From: Aplectana chamaeleonis
Taxonomy: Eukaryota > Nematoda > Chromadorea > Rhabditida > Cosmocercidae
Length of the DNA: 64,000 nt
NCBI GenBank assembly: GCA_029168955.1
Contig: JAPDOI010000021.1
Location: forward strand, 1,891,001 to 1,955,000
Direction of reading: 5' to 3'
This document shows, piece by piece, positions 24,459 through 37,500 of this stretch (position 1 is its first letter; the number at the start of each line of letters is the position of its first letter). Below the pieces are notes generated by a model that ran no database searches, was not told the origin of the DNA, and saw nothing but the letters and a program-made list of their open reading frames with translations. The translations under genes and the position numbers were made by a program.

Positions 24459-24940
24459 AGGCAGTATTCACGATAATCTTCAATTTTGAGATTATTTGCT
24501 ATATTGATTAAGTGACATATGGGTAGAACTAAAATGACGTAGAAATTGAGAAAAACGCACCAGAAGTGCGCGAAATCCTTAAGTGTCACCCCGCCTCTTA
24601 AGTATCACAAGAAGTGTTTGTTGTGACAATGAAACCTTTTGTGGACCGTCCTTTGCAATTCTCTACTCACTGTGACTCCTTTCTCTCCTTAGGGCCCTAA
24701 CTAATCCTGCTTTGCATGAAATATTCTTCTATTTTCGATTGACCCAATTTTTCACCGGTGACAACCACCATGAACATGTTCATCCAACCGGACAACTAGT
24801 CCATGTTATAGGATAATGTCACTGAAATACGACATTTAATGCGTTTCTCGCCGTTTCTTTGTGGTTTTGGTATCACTTGGAGGCCAACGCAATGTTTTAT
24901 GTGAAAAACTCGGGGATGAAAATCATCGTGAACACTGCCT
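24459..24940. mobile_element. TTAA-flanked MITE, 482 bp
   Basis: The left end AGGCAGTATTCACGAT and right end ATCGTGAACACTGCCT are inverted. TTAA lies outside both (24455-24458, 24941-24944). The TTAA target is typical of the piggyBac superfamily (inference). It shares ends with 59359-60231 and with solo ends near 57263 and 58912. Confidence 0.75.
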
Positions 24941-25002
24941 TTAACACCCCAAATATTCCCTGATGGCTGTACCTTACCCTACTCTTACCTTTTTGTGAAG
25001 CA

Positions 25003-25470
25003 ATGAAAAGGCCATTTTTCGGAAACCCCGCAGCCATTCAGGGAATTTCAAGCACGGAATGTCTATGTACTGTCACAGAACTACAGCAACGACAACATGG
25101 TTTTCCAAATCTCCACGGGAAGTTTGAAGCAGTCTCTAGTAAGATACGGATCGCAACTCCTAGAAAACACCGTCCTGTTGACTCGCAGGTAACCCTCACG
25201 GCGGCGGCGGGGTGTAACTCGTCCAAACGGACGCACGTGTTATCCGTGGATTACGAACAGGAATTGGAACCTCCGGGTGTGCGAAACTCTTGTATGAAAG
25301 TGCACACCTTCACAGCTACAGAAGTCTGCTCTTTAATAATCCCATTATTGCGGCGCGACTTTTCCAGCCGGACTATGCGTAGCCCTATAGTCCGACGCAT
25401 GGTGCAGGCGGCTGGCCGCGAGGGGCCGGCAGCCTCACTGGAGAATAGGGTTTCGATTCGCGCGGGGTAA
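25003..25470 (+). other. Unrecognised 155-codon open frame
   Basis: This is an open frame on + with no motif I recognise, no splice context, and a mixed composition with many S, R and T. An overlapping 80-codon frame exists on minus (25251-25493). It may be chance. It is noted only because it is the longest uninterrupted frame between 24.3 and 28.5 kb. Confidence 0.15.
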
Positions 25471-25609
25471 TCTACCGTCGCAGCTCCCTCCATTCATCAG
25501 ACTAAAATGATTGCGCGGTCGCTCCTATTCCACTATGAAATTGATATCTTAACCTTGAAGCGTACCTCAGAATCGTGGGTTTACACACTAAATTAGCCGT
25601 GGAGCACGA

Positions 25610-25735
25610 AACTGCTTGGGCAAGATCTTCGCAGCTGCCTAGAACCACCCTGAGAAAAGTCGTACCCGTTTTTCAAAGCCTGGCGGCAAGGTAACGGTAC
25701 TCCCATGAAATTTTTGGTTTACGGAGAATCTGCCC
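25610..25735. repeat. Fragment of the 57.66-58.75 kb Tc5-like repeat
   Basis: CGCAGCTGCCTAGAACCACCCTGAGAAAAGT and the following GGCGGCAAGGTAACGGTACTCCC segment match, diverged, the reverse complement of 58570-58660. Confidence 0.55.
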
Positions 25736-25817
25736 GATGCGTAGCGCGTGGGGAATATGCCCGCGAGGCTACTCATTGCAATATGACCACTCATTGCTAG
25801 CATGATGTTTTCTAGCG

Positions 25818-25945
25818 CAAGCGAAATCTCGCCCTCGCGACGGAAATTTTCTGCCCTCCTTGCGGGTATTTTCTCCCCTGCTTGCGGGCGAATTCTCCCC
25901 TCCATTCGGGCATTTTCTCCTCTCTCGCGGGCAAAATCTCCTGCT
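25818..25945. repeat. Minisatellite, about 29-bp units
   Basis: Four to five degenerate units of the form TTTTCTCCCCTC-TTGCGGGC run in tandem. They continue as weaker GCGGGCAAAATCTCC copies. Confidence 0.7.
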
Positions 25946-26269
25946 GAAATGTACGCGTGCGGCACGGACAAAATCTCACGTAATCCCGTTAGAGGATTTA
26001 CCTCTCAAAAGCGGAAATCGCGGAGCAAATTTCACGCCAGAAAGGGAACCTTCAGGAAATGTGAAATTCCTGAAAATTTAGCTTCCTCGCAAGACTAGCG
26101 ATTTGGCGACACCATATAGAAGTAAAGAAAAACTTTAAAAAATATCTTGAAATATCTCTAAAAATGTTTTGGGGTAAAATAGCTTTGAGTATTAAGAAGG
26201 CTAGGAAATGAAGTGAAATAAGTAAAAATACGATTAGGCGGTCAATTATAGACCAGCTATCGAGAAGTA

Positions 26270-26490
26270 GGGACAGACAAGGGATCGGATTTTACAAGCT
26301 TCTCCGTTAAACTTATTGATGCAAAATCAAGCGGGCAACAAAAACATTAAGCCGTTTTTTAAAAGCTGTAATAAGGGAATCAGCGTAGGTCAAGGTAGGT
26401 AAATTTAACGCTCCAATCCTTATCGCGCTAGAGTTTGCTTGGATAAGTTTAACGGAGAAGCTTGTAAAAACCGATTCCTCCTCTGTTGCA
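26270..26490. mobile_element. Small TIR element
   Basis: GGATCGGATTTTACAAGCTTCTCCGTTAAACTTA (26283-26316) pairs with TAAGTTTAACGGAGAAGCTTGTAAAAACCGATTCC (26444-26478). The loop is about 125 bp. The exact ends are not fixed. Confidence 0.7.
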
Positions 26491-27341
26491 ACATCTAAAT
26501 GGTTTGTCTATGGTTGACCGCAAAACTACTACTTTTAAATAGTCTGTCTATGATTTTTGGCTGAGACTTCGAAAAAAAAGGTCGAATAGAAAAGGATTAG
26601 CACTGCCAAACTGCAATAGAAGAATCAGTAGAAGAAACCAAACAGGGCAATATGAAAAAAAGAGGAAACAGAAGATCAGGAGCAATGTGAGAGTGTAAAA
26701 AAATTGCAATCGAGAATCTTCCATGTTTCGAAACCGGCGCTCGCCGGCATTCGAATCGTACTTTAAGTGAATTAAAGCTTGTTTCTACCGTTATATCATC
26801 TCTAATCGGCCGGCAAAGTGGATTTCAAGTTGCTTTCCCCTGTGGATGAGCGCTATGTGGGGATACAGTTGTTTTGAAGCCAATTCATAGTTGATAGTCT
26901 CTGGTAGAAGTCGATCCTTAGTTGAAATGAAGTGGTTTCAAGCTAAATTAGTCGAATTAAAGTTGATTTTGCCTGTGATTGGTGGAAATCAAGTAATCCA
27001 AAAAAATCCTAATCCTCTAACATAATTTTCAGCTGTTTAGTATAAGTATTTTTCAGATTTGTTAGAGAGAAAACTACGGATGTTTTTCGGCTGTTTATGG
27101 ACCATCAAAACTAAGCCAAAAGTTGATAAAATTCCTTGGATAGAAGATAATCATTGAAGTGTAGAAGTGCCTTTCATTCTTCATTAAGACAGCTTTTACT
27201 TGTCACAATATGATAGAACTTGTGTTACTAGTCTCCTAGGCAGTTTCGGGGGTCATTTTATGTTGCTGTTATATTGATAATCGTTTCTTGAAGCTCATGA
27301 CCATGTGGGCTAAATCGCCGCGCTATGTCCAGAGAATTCAG

Positions 27342-28148
27342 GGTTCTAATCAAGACCTCTTGCTGGGACGGGTCTTGTGCGCCGGCCTTCTCGCCGTTTG
27401 CCAATCATGGCAGCCTCGGCATACTGTGTGCCGAGCTCGCCGCGGCAGCGACGACGCAACATCGATAACGAGCAGGCCGATTGAGTGATCGGCGGAGATC
27501 ATGCAGAGGAAATGACTATATAACGACACATACATCTTAACTCCGTTTTAAGCGAAAACACTAAAGAATCCTTGTAATGCCTTCAAACATATCGCCCATT
27601 TTCAACAAGGATAACCCGATGGTTTTAAAGAGCATTTCTGACACGGGTGTGAGAAATTCTCCGATTTTTTTCAAGGGGTTGAAACCCCTGGGTGGGAGCG
27701 TTTCTGACACGGGTGTGAGAAATTCTCCGATTTTTTTTTCAAGGGGTTGAAACCCCTGGGTGGGTGAAATTCTGTTAAGCGTGCCATATGCTCTTACAAT
27801 ATAGTTATGCTCTTTCATTCAAACTTTTGTTTTTTCAAAGCAATCCTTACAAAGCGTGGTATTTTATCCACTCCAGCTTTTTAAACTTCGCATGATCCTT
27901 AAATATTTGAGGTCAGTACGAAGGAACCCCAGTGTTTTTGCTCAAAACGAAGTTTAGATGTATGTGTCGGTAGTCATTTCCTCTGCATGATCTCCGCCGA
28001 TCACTCAATCGGCCTGCTCGTTATCGATAGTGCGTCGTCGCCGCCGCGGCGAACGCGGCACACCGTATGCCGAGGCTGCCATGATTGGCAAACGGCGAGA
28101 AGGCCGGCGCACAAGACCCGTCCCAGCAAGAGGTCAGGATTAGATCCG
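27342..28148. mobile_element. DNA transposon relic with about 220-bp terminal inverted repeats
   Basis: The left arm, 27342-27564, contains GACCTCTTGCTGGGACGGGT, TTGCCAATCATGGCAGCC and GACACATACATCTTAA. It is inverted at about 27930-28148. Between the arms, an 80-bp unit containing TTTCTGACACGGGTGTGAG is present twice in tandem (about 27627-27770). No transposase remains. It ends 350 bp upstream of the ACP gene. Confidence 0.82.
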
Positions 28149-28487
28149 AATTCAGTTTTAATTAATATTTTATCCTCAGACATTGGTGGGGAAATTCCCG
28201 TGGACATTAGATATGATTCGGTCGTTATACTCGGTCAAGGGAGACGTCTATTCCGGAGGGAGGATAACAAAGGAAGTTCGCTTCACTGTTGTTTCCTAGG
28301 CCGAAGCTCTTTTCCAATTTTCGAACCGCTGTTCGATATTCAACAAATTTTTATGAATCCCATTGAAGTTTCTAAATGATAGTTGGTTTTCTCCAGGTTG
28401 GAGCAAATCTAATCTGGAAAATCTACGTTCTTGATTTTCAGGTTATGTATCGTAATTTCGTGCTTGTATTTGCTGCCATTTTGTTCA

Positions 28488-28500
28488 TGTGTCTTTGCAG
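28488..28500 (+). promoter_or_regulatory. Probable spliced-leader acceptor of the ACP gene
   Basis: GTGTCTTTGCAG ends exactly at 28500, and the ATG starts at 28501. A zero-length leader downstream of a consensus acceptor suggests trans-splicing. A conventional 5' non-coding exon upstream cannot be excluded. Confidence 0.55.
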
Positions 28501-31500
28501 ATGCTGGGTCGTTCGGCAATGAGAGTGGCGTCTCGCGTAGCTGTGTACCGTCGAAATTTCTCATCGCTTGTATCCATACCGTCCTCGTCAATGAGTCGTC
28601 TAGCTGCTCCCTCTCAAAACATGTTCAGTCAAAAAAGGTAAAGCCTCGCTCGCTCAGATGAGTCTGGGCGGAGTAAGCAGCGAAGCTGTCGGCCATGGCA
28701 AAATATAACAGTGGTAAGGAAATTTTGACATGATGAGCCCGACGAGCCTTACTTCGACCTGCTCAAAATTAGGGAGAGAGGCTATATTGTTTTCACCAAA
28801 GGGAAAATCGTAGCATTGCTCAGGTTTTGGACGCAACGAATCTTCGGCGTCTTACAACATAAGTAATCAAATATAAACTGACCAGAAATCGCACCCCGGG
28901 GGGAGGATCGCAAAATTTTCGTATTTTGGAAAAAAAAATCGATGGTGGGGGTCGCTCCGATCTCGAAAAATTACATCTGGATGTTGTAGATACACGGATT
29001 ATGGATACACGTATCCTATGTATGGTTTGATCCACGGCCTGTTTCCTCAAGAAAAAAAACGTGTAATTTCAAACTGCGGCTTGCGTGGCGGTTTAAATCT
29101 CAATCTCTGAGAATTAAACCGCCGCGCCAGCCGCGGTTTGAATTTAAACGTTTTTTTCTTGAGGACACAGGCCACGGACCTAACTATATCAGTAATCCGT
29201 ATTCAAAATTTCCAAAAGGCATCAGAGGTCTACAGGTGATTTCTAAAAGTGGACATTTTCATAACTTCGCAAAGAGGAAAGGAGTACCGTATGGCAATTT
29301 TAAAGGTATTCAGAAAAATTCTAATTTAGCTCAAAATTTTGTTCTGGGGGTTGTTTCAGGTGCTGATTACAAATCCGAGGGACCATTTGTCGATTTTTCT
29401 CCGAAACTTGGGCTGATTTGGTCCAGAGTTTCAAAAGTGGGGGGGGGGGATTTTGCCGGCCAAACGGGACTTTTGACGATTTCCTAAATACGATAAAATA
29501 GCCCCAGAACTTCTTCATGGAGGTTGTTTGGGCTGCTTAACACAAATCTGCGGTCCGTTTTTCTATTTTCCTTGGTTCACGGTATGTAACGGTGGGTATA
29601 TGGTAGTCTGGCCGAATTTTCTTCAGTGCACGTACCAGAAATTGTCTCATGGGCACCACTTTTCTATTAGCAAAACTATGAAAATGCGCTTTTCCTTTGC
29701 GTCTGCCTTATTCAGCTGGGGTCTTGAAAATTTGCCCGAGCCGGCTCAGGACATAAAGATTGTTATGTAGGCCGAGGACATCACATCACTATGATGTTCC
29801 AGGACCGGCAACCGCGAACAATATCAGCGATAATCTCGTCAAGCTGAAGTGCTTCCTCGCAGGGTCAAGCGGGGCGTTGTGTAAGTTTCCGAAATCAGAG
29901 CGACCCCCCCCCTCCCACCATCAGATGTTTTTCCAAAAATTTGAAATTTTGGCGACCCCCCCCCACGAGGTGTAATTTTTGTTTACCTTTTTGCCAAGAA
30001 ATGTTGAGATTTTTCGGTACTGGGAAGTGATTTCTAATGTTTTCACTTCCAGAATTTTTAATTTTTGGCTCAAAATGTTGCGATCCCCTTAACCTTCAAT
30101 TTCGGGCCGAAAAATCTGCGACCCCCCTCCTCCCCCGTTGCGAAATTTCACAACCCCGCTTGACCCTGCTTCCTCGATAGCATTTCGCTCACAGTTTCTG
30201 CCGCAGTCTTCTGTATCAGTGTTTACCACAAAGTTACAGCGTGTACAGAACACTGCGCAAGAAGTATTTCAATATCCAATAGAGCATTTGCATGCGGACG
30301 CCCGCATCTCGCCAGTTTATGAATAGTGCAAACTCCAAGCACAGCAGATGTTTACTATTAATGTTCTCAAGCAAACAAGTCATCCAACGAGAAGAATACT
30401 GAAAGCCGTCTAAGAGAGATCAATCAGGACACCGTTAGCAGGCGCTCCTGGTAAAGTGGATGTATGGGAACTCCAATCAGGGATGAGCAGGGTTGCGATC
30501 AGGCGCAACAGGGGGTCGTAAAAAATTTGGAACACTTTGGAAAAAAAAGAAAATTTAGTGGGGGGGCTCGTAAATTTTTTCGGAGAAAAAAGGGAATTTA
30601 CTCAGAACCACTCGGTAGCTTAAAATGAGGTAAACAAATTTCTAGAAAGCTGGAGCAATTTTTGATCTCGGCGGACGGGATCGTGAACATTTTGAAAATT
30701 TTCCAAAATTTTGCTCAACATGGGAGGGTCGTAGCTCTACCGAAAATTGGCGCAACGGCCTGCTCAACCCTGACTCCAATCAACTAAGCTGCATCTCTTG
30801 CGCGAGGGGGATACCAAGTTTGTTGGAGAGCATCTTGATACGGGGGCTGTGAACTCTATTTTGGGTGAAATGCCGCCTCTGGTTTTCGAGTCCGAGTCTC
30901 AACTCCATGCAGATGTGCTCTAGCCTCACTGCGCTGTGGTCACACAATATTGCTTATGTCCTACATCAATAAAATCGACAGCAGCAGACTGGGCGCATGC
31001 GGTAAAATCGACAGCTGCAGACCGGGACGCGTACGACACCGCGCATTTCTTCAAGTGCCCGAAGCAGGGCTGAGCAGGGTTGCGACCCGGCGCAACGGGG
31101 CTCGTGAAAATTTTCGAAACTTGTGAAAACAAAGTGAAAATTAGGGTTGGGGTGCTCGTTAAATTCCTTGAGAAAAAAGGAATTTTCTCCAAACCAGTGA
31201 GCTAACATGAGCTTTTTTCACTCAAAAAAGCTGAGTGATTCGTTCATGCTGCGGGGATCGTAAAATTTTTGGAAATTTCTACAGAATTCTGGACAAAGGG
31301 GCTCGTAGCTCCGCCGAAAATTGGCGCCTGCTCAACCCTGGCCCGAAGAGACCCACTACTCTAACCACTGTGGACCTATGGACGAATCCAACGCTGGTCG
31401 CCCAGTTCGTGAACCTATGACTAATTCCGCTGCGTGCCTGCAGAAGAAGAACAAGAGGAAATGCGCTTTTCTAGAACCCCTGGAGGCATTTAGAGAATTT

Positions 31501-34500
31501 CCAGCACGGATTATTCATGCTCTGTCACACATCTACAACTCTGTTCACACGGTTTTGCAAATCCTTCTGGGAATGTATAAGCAAGTGCTAAGCAGACTAC
31601 CGGCTTTCGGAACGATATAGGTGGCGTTCTTTTAAGCACATCTTTTTCGGCTGTGTATCGAAGCTTTTTTGGTTCCACTGTAGTGCAAACGTTGCGCTGA
31701 GTAAGTTTACAAAAGTTCATGATAAAAACAAAACAGCAACAGATAAAAAGGTAAGCAATGTACCTAATGAATAGAAAACAGGATCAACAGCGGCCAGCAA
31801 GAGATTGGCGAGCAGGAATTCAGCGACTTGACGGGGGAAGGGAGAGCGAAGGGAAGGATGGGCCTTCCTGGGCGACGGAAGAGAAGTCGAATGAGGGGTC
31901 TGGTTGCAAGAAAGGAACGTGTTTTGCTAGAGCAAAGTACAAGTGATAGAACAAGACATAACAAGAGACGCCGGCGACGAATGCGTGGGGGGTCAATTGT
32001 TTATGGAGTGATGAACAACAGTCAACACAGTGAGCGATCAACATCTATCATTCGATCTACCGATCATATCTCTTCTCTACATGCCGGTGCTCGAAAGAGT
32101 CAGCCCCGTTGACTCAATGCGATCCACGTCCTTTCTGCTTCATGCGATGGGTTTGCTCAAGTCGCTTCTTCCTTGCATCACGAATGTACATGACATCGAT
32201 TTTAGTGGGTTTCTTCTTCTTAGCCGCAGGTTCGTCCTTCATCTTTGATGACTGATCCTTGGATGTTGTTGGCTTGTCAGCTGGCTCCTTGGGTTTTCGT
32301 TCCTCCAGCTTGAACTTCGGCACTCGCAATGTGTTCGAAGCCGCGTCTCGCATTTGCTCAAGGAACACATGTATTTGCCACCCATGCAGTTTATCGTCTG
32401 CCTCTCTAGGTCTGATTCCTAGGCTCCAAGAGGGGTGGAGTTTCGGCTCTGCATCGGCTAGAGGACCGTAGTGGTCGATGACGCGCGCATCGAATCCACG
32501 TTTGGGGCCTGTCAACTGCTGGACCACTTCAAGGCACACCAACCGCATTTGCTCCCAGTGATGCTGGCGGCTCCTCTCGAACAGGAGGTGGAAACAGTCC
32601 AGCGTGCCTCCACACTAAAGGTGCCTCTCGATCGCATGAAGACACATGCGCATATGATCTTGCCTTGGCATGACTTCTGGCCGGACCCACACAATAACAG
32701 CGCTAATCGGGAGCTTGTTGAGCTCATCCGCCAGGTCCGCCAGTTGGCTGTAGACCACAAATTTCACGGTAAGCTCTGGCTCGACTTCAGTGAGGACTCT
32801 CTCGAAGGTCTCCGGCAATGCAACAATAATAGAATTCGTCGGGATGTCATCAGTGTAGAAGTCGGTTATCTGTTCTCTACGAGCCATTGCCTGTGCGCAG
32901 TAGGCGGCGATGTCGTATCCCGGATAATGGCTGAAGATTGCTGGATGCGATAGATGCACCCCATCATTCTCCTGTGCTGCTCTTGCAAAATCGTGGCAGA
33001 ACTGGCGGTGTGCTGAGATGGCGAAACTCAGGCCAACTACCGTGCGATGAGTCGACGGCTTTTTCAACAGTTCAGCCTCCTTTCGGTGATCGCCCTAGGC
33101 TGGTTCCAAGGCGATCGACGCAACGTTGGCCAATTCGAACAGATTTCGCACTTTCTTCGATCGAGCCAAATTGCATCGAAGTCCGGGAAGTCCGACATGC
33201 GCTCTTTCGTTGAAAATTCCGCATGTGCACTGGTAGTAGAGGTGAAGCGGGTCCGTTTGAGGCGCACCAATCTCGACTCTGAAACAAGAACTTTTGTCAC
33301 TCTTGCTCTTCTTTGGTCTTCCTCTTTTTGCCCTAGAGCTAGTGGTTTGGACTGGTTCATCACCTAGACCCCTAGGAACCTTTCGTAGCTTATCGAATGG
33401 GACGCGCTTGGGTTCTTGGGTGGCATTAATCGCAGTTACTAACGCACTGTTATCACTTCACTCCAAAACCCTGTATGGCCCACACCATTTATTCGCTAAT
33501 TTAGGGTGTTGCGACGCGCTCTTTTCTGCAGGAATCCGCATACCTCCCGGTCGCCTAGAGTCAGCGGTCTCTCGATGACCTTCTTATCCTTGTCGTATGC
33601 CTCTTTCATACGTTTCCGAGCTTTTTCGTTCTGCTCTTGTGCAAACTCATGGGCGAGCTTAAAACCTGCGATCATTTCAGTGACATAGCTGTCCATGTCA
33701 ACCATATATTTCGACACACGGTTGTCCATGCCTACGTTTTTCGGTATATACGCGTCGAACCCGTGAAGTAAAAAGAAAGGAGATTCTCCCGTCGAGTCGT
33801 GAACTGACGTGTTGTAGGCTATCATACAATAAGGCAACATTTTATCCCATTCTGTCGGAATATCTACCTTCTTTCTCAGGAGATGTATGATAGTTTTATT
33901 GAATCTCTCGATTACTCCGTTTTCTCTTGGATTGTATTCTTTAGTGAAGATTTGACGCACTTCTAGTATTTTTGTCAGTTCGACCAAGAGTTTATTATCA
34001 AGCTCTCCACCCTGATCAGAAAGAATACACTTTGGAAAGCGACATTCGCCCGCTATCCATTTCTCGAACAACACTCGTGCCACAGTCTCGGCTGCCTTTG
34101 ACTCAACAGCATATGCCCATCCATATTTAGTGAAATGATCAATGACACTCAAAATGTATCGGTTCCCACTATAGGTGAGGCCCATCTCTAAAATGTCTAT
34201 TCCGATCATTTCATATGGCTTTGTTGTGACTATTGGCTTGAGCGGCGGAGTCATCTCTGGTTTTTGATTATGCAGAGCGCAGTTCTTGCATTCTTCCGCC
34301 CACTTCAGGACGTCCTTGTGCATCGTTTCCCAGAAAAACTGCTTACTCATATCACGGAGCATTTTTCTGGGTGCGAAGTGACCTGCTAGAAGCGACGAAT
34401 GTGCTTCCTGAAAAACGTTTTCCCGATGCTTTCGTGGAACCACTTTCCTCATTGTTTTATCATCGGCAAAACACAAATATCCTTCGAACATCACGAAATC

Positions 34501-37500
34501 ATCGGTGCTAAACTTCTTTAAGACACCTCTGAAATCCACATAATGTTTTGGATTACTTGATTCTAAAGCTTCGATCACAGTCTTGTAAACTGGATCTTTT
34601 TCTTCTTCTTTAGCCCCAAAGTGGTTTTTGTCTTAGGTTGAGGAACTGGGCGGCCTTCACAGGATTCGTCCAGAGGTCCATCGTTGTTAAGGAGGTAGGT
34701 CTCTTCGGGTACATGAACAAGTGCGCCGTGTCGTGTCCGGGAGCACCACAATCCGGGCATGCGTCTGGTCGGCTGCTGTCGATCTTGTTGGCGTAAGACA
34801 TTAGCAGAATAGAGTGACCACAGCGCAGCGAGGCGAGAGCACTTCTGGCTCGCCTGCCGAGTTGAGACTCGGTCTCGCAAACCCGAGGCGGCACTGCTCC
34901 TAAAATAGGGTTCACAGACGCCTTCTCCAGATATCCTCGAACAAACTGGGTGTGCTCCTCACGCAGAAGACGAAGCCTTTCCATGTTGGAGTCGGCCCAT
35001 CATCTAATGGGCTTCATAATTCTCTTTGCCGGATTCGGCTGTCTCAGAACATTAATATACATCTGCTGTGCCTGGAGTTCACAATGCTCCTTGACCGGCA
35101 ATATGCAGGCCTCCGCGTGAAGATGTTCTATTGGGGAGCTCCTTGCACAACCGGTAGCAATTCTAAGCGCAGTATTCTGTACACGCTGCAGCTTATTCCA
35201 GGAGCTGTCTGACACCAGGTGCTGCCACACTGGTGCCGCATATTCCAGAGCCGGTTGAAGTATTGCTCTGTAGGTTCTCAATAAAGTCTCTCGGCTGCTT
35301 CCCCATGATGTTCCTCCGAGGGCTCTCAGAATATTAAGCTTTTCTTTGACGACGTGTACGGGAGGCGTTTTACGCTCCGCACGGACCATAAGCCGTTGCT
35401 GGCCATTTTTGGTAGCAAGGAGGGCATACCGGTCTATTCAGCCAACCGTTTGATGCGTTGGGCAACAATGCTGATAGGCTATGACTTCAAAATCGAGTAC
35501 ATCAAGACGGATTCGTTTGGACAAGCTGATGGTTTGTCAAGGCTGATACAAAGGCATCCCCTTGTTGAGGAGGATTGCGTAGTCGCCTCAGTAGAGGTTG
35601 ACGTGAACCAAGTGCTAGTCAGTGCTGTACGTAGATTGCCCGTAACAGCAAATATGATTCGTGAGCACACGGAAATGCATGTTCCGTTGCGAAAGCTGAA
35701 GAATTTCATTGATACAGGAAAATGGCTAAAAGTTGTTAAAGCTGGCTTGAAGCAGTTTTACAATAAACGTGAATCGTTGTCGATAGTGCAAGTCTGCGTG
35801 ATGGTAGGCGATAGAGTTGTCGTGCCAGAGACGCTGAGACAAGAAGTTCTCAGAGAGCTGCACAATGGTCATCCTGGAATCGTCAGGATGAAAGGACTAG
35901 CGCGAAGCTATGTCTACTGGCCGAATATCGATGAAGAATGTGAAAAAGCGGTGAAAAGTTGTGCTGATTGCCAACTGCAATCAAAATCTCCGACTAAAGT
36001 ACCTCTGCAAACCTGGAAGACGCCAGAAAATGTATGGGAGCGAGTTCATGTTGATTTCGCTGGCTTATTGGATGGAGTGTACTACATGGTCGTTGTGGAC
36101 GCCTTGAGTAAATGGCCGGAGATGTTCGAAATGAAGAATATTACAGCGGGCACAACGGTGAAGCTGTTAAAACAGTTGTTCGCAAAATAAGGAAATTCAA
36201 AGACGCTAGTGAGCGATAATGGAACACAATTAACATCGGAGCTTTTCAGGCAGATGTGCGAAGAACGAGGTGTTAACCATGTGAGAACACCGCCGTACCA
36301 TCCTCAGTCGAATGGTCAAGCAGAAAGATTTGTCGATATCGTGAAACGAGGGATTAAGAAGCTAAAATTGGACAGGAGGCCGTCCGCTCGCCCTGAAGAT
36401 GACTGTCTGAATACGGTGTTGTTGGCGTACCGCACAACACCTATTTCTGCTCTGCAAGGTAAATGCCCAGCCGAGGTTTTTCTAGGAAGGAAATTAAGGA
36501 CCCGGTTAAACATGCTAAGACCATCAGAAGCGCACGGAGAAACAGATGATGCCGCTGACCATAGGAGAAAAACTGAGGAGCAATTCAATCGCAAACATGG
36601 TGCAAAAAGACGAGACTTCTCCACGGAGACACAGTCCTAGTAAAAGAGTTCGATGGAGCATCGAACTCCAAATGGACAGTTGTAAGAAGTTTTGGAAACG
36701 TCATGTACGAGGTAGATATCGGAGGTAAAAAGGTTCGTAAACACGCGAACCAGATGCGAGGAAGCATACTGAGTCGTGAATATGATAAGGCATACTCGCG
36801 AGACCTGTTCTTGGACTTGTTCGAAACCGATCCGATTAGCGCTGGAAGAGTGCCAGAACAGAGAAGCCAAGCCAGAGTCGCGCGACTCATGGAGAAGTTG
36901 AAGGCCGAGCTCGTAAACCTCAAATTGTTGGTTTCGCCCCGGCAACGTTACGCAGGTCAATCCGACAGCGCCGCAGTCCAAGGCGGTATGAGCTTTAGTC
37001 GGTTGATTTCATATTGTTTTCTCCTGCAACGTAGTACACCTTTTAAAAGGGAGGTGTTGTGATGTAGATCAGGTATCGGTTTTCGCGAACGACCGATCAC
37101 CAAGTGGGCGGGTTTTTGATCGGCCAATCACAGGCGCCGCCGATGCACATATAAACCCTGCCGCCGCACTGTTGAGACATTCGACTCGACGACTACCTGC
37201 CAGCCGTTCCTGCACCAGCCGCCACCACCGCCTCCTGCACTTCACCGGGTCGCCGCCGTCATCGACCAGCCATCGCCACGACGAAGCCGACGACGCCCAC
37301 ACCTGCACCTAACCAACTATTCTGCTGTACTAATAAACCAATTGTTTCACATCTGTGTACCCCGCAGACGTAACAGGATTCATACAAAGTCCAGAAATAT
37401 CCAAGTATCTTATTCTCTGCCAACGCGTAGCTAGATGCCTCCGAGGGCGCGGACTGAAACGCCGCCCCATTCCATGTAGCGAGAATTTACGGGTTTTAGC

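Larger units (their letters stand above)
29760..31420 (+). pseudogene. LINE 3' relic broken by three hAT MITEs
   Basis: With the three MITEs removed, the + strand reads as the 3' end of a zinc-knuckle LINE: TTKLQRVQNTAQEVFQYPIE with HLHADARI near 30240-30320, QMFTINVLKQTSHPTRR near 30345, a YIENKIDSS-like region near 30960, then FFKCP with a KRPTTLTTVDLWTNP-type end near 31350-31410. The frame is further broken by small indels. It corresponds to 34590-35389 on the opposite strand. Confidence 0.75.

Noticed and set aside
25003..25470. 155-codon frame as a host gene
   Set aside because: No motif, splice site or codon pattern supports it. It is listed only as an unrecognised open frame.
35354..36640. 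Gypsy-like pol as a domesticated host gene
   Set aside because: It has an in-frame stop, a later frame change, lost RT and an adjacent LTR, all of which fit a dead element.
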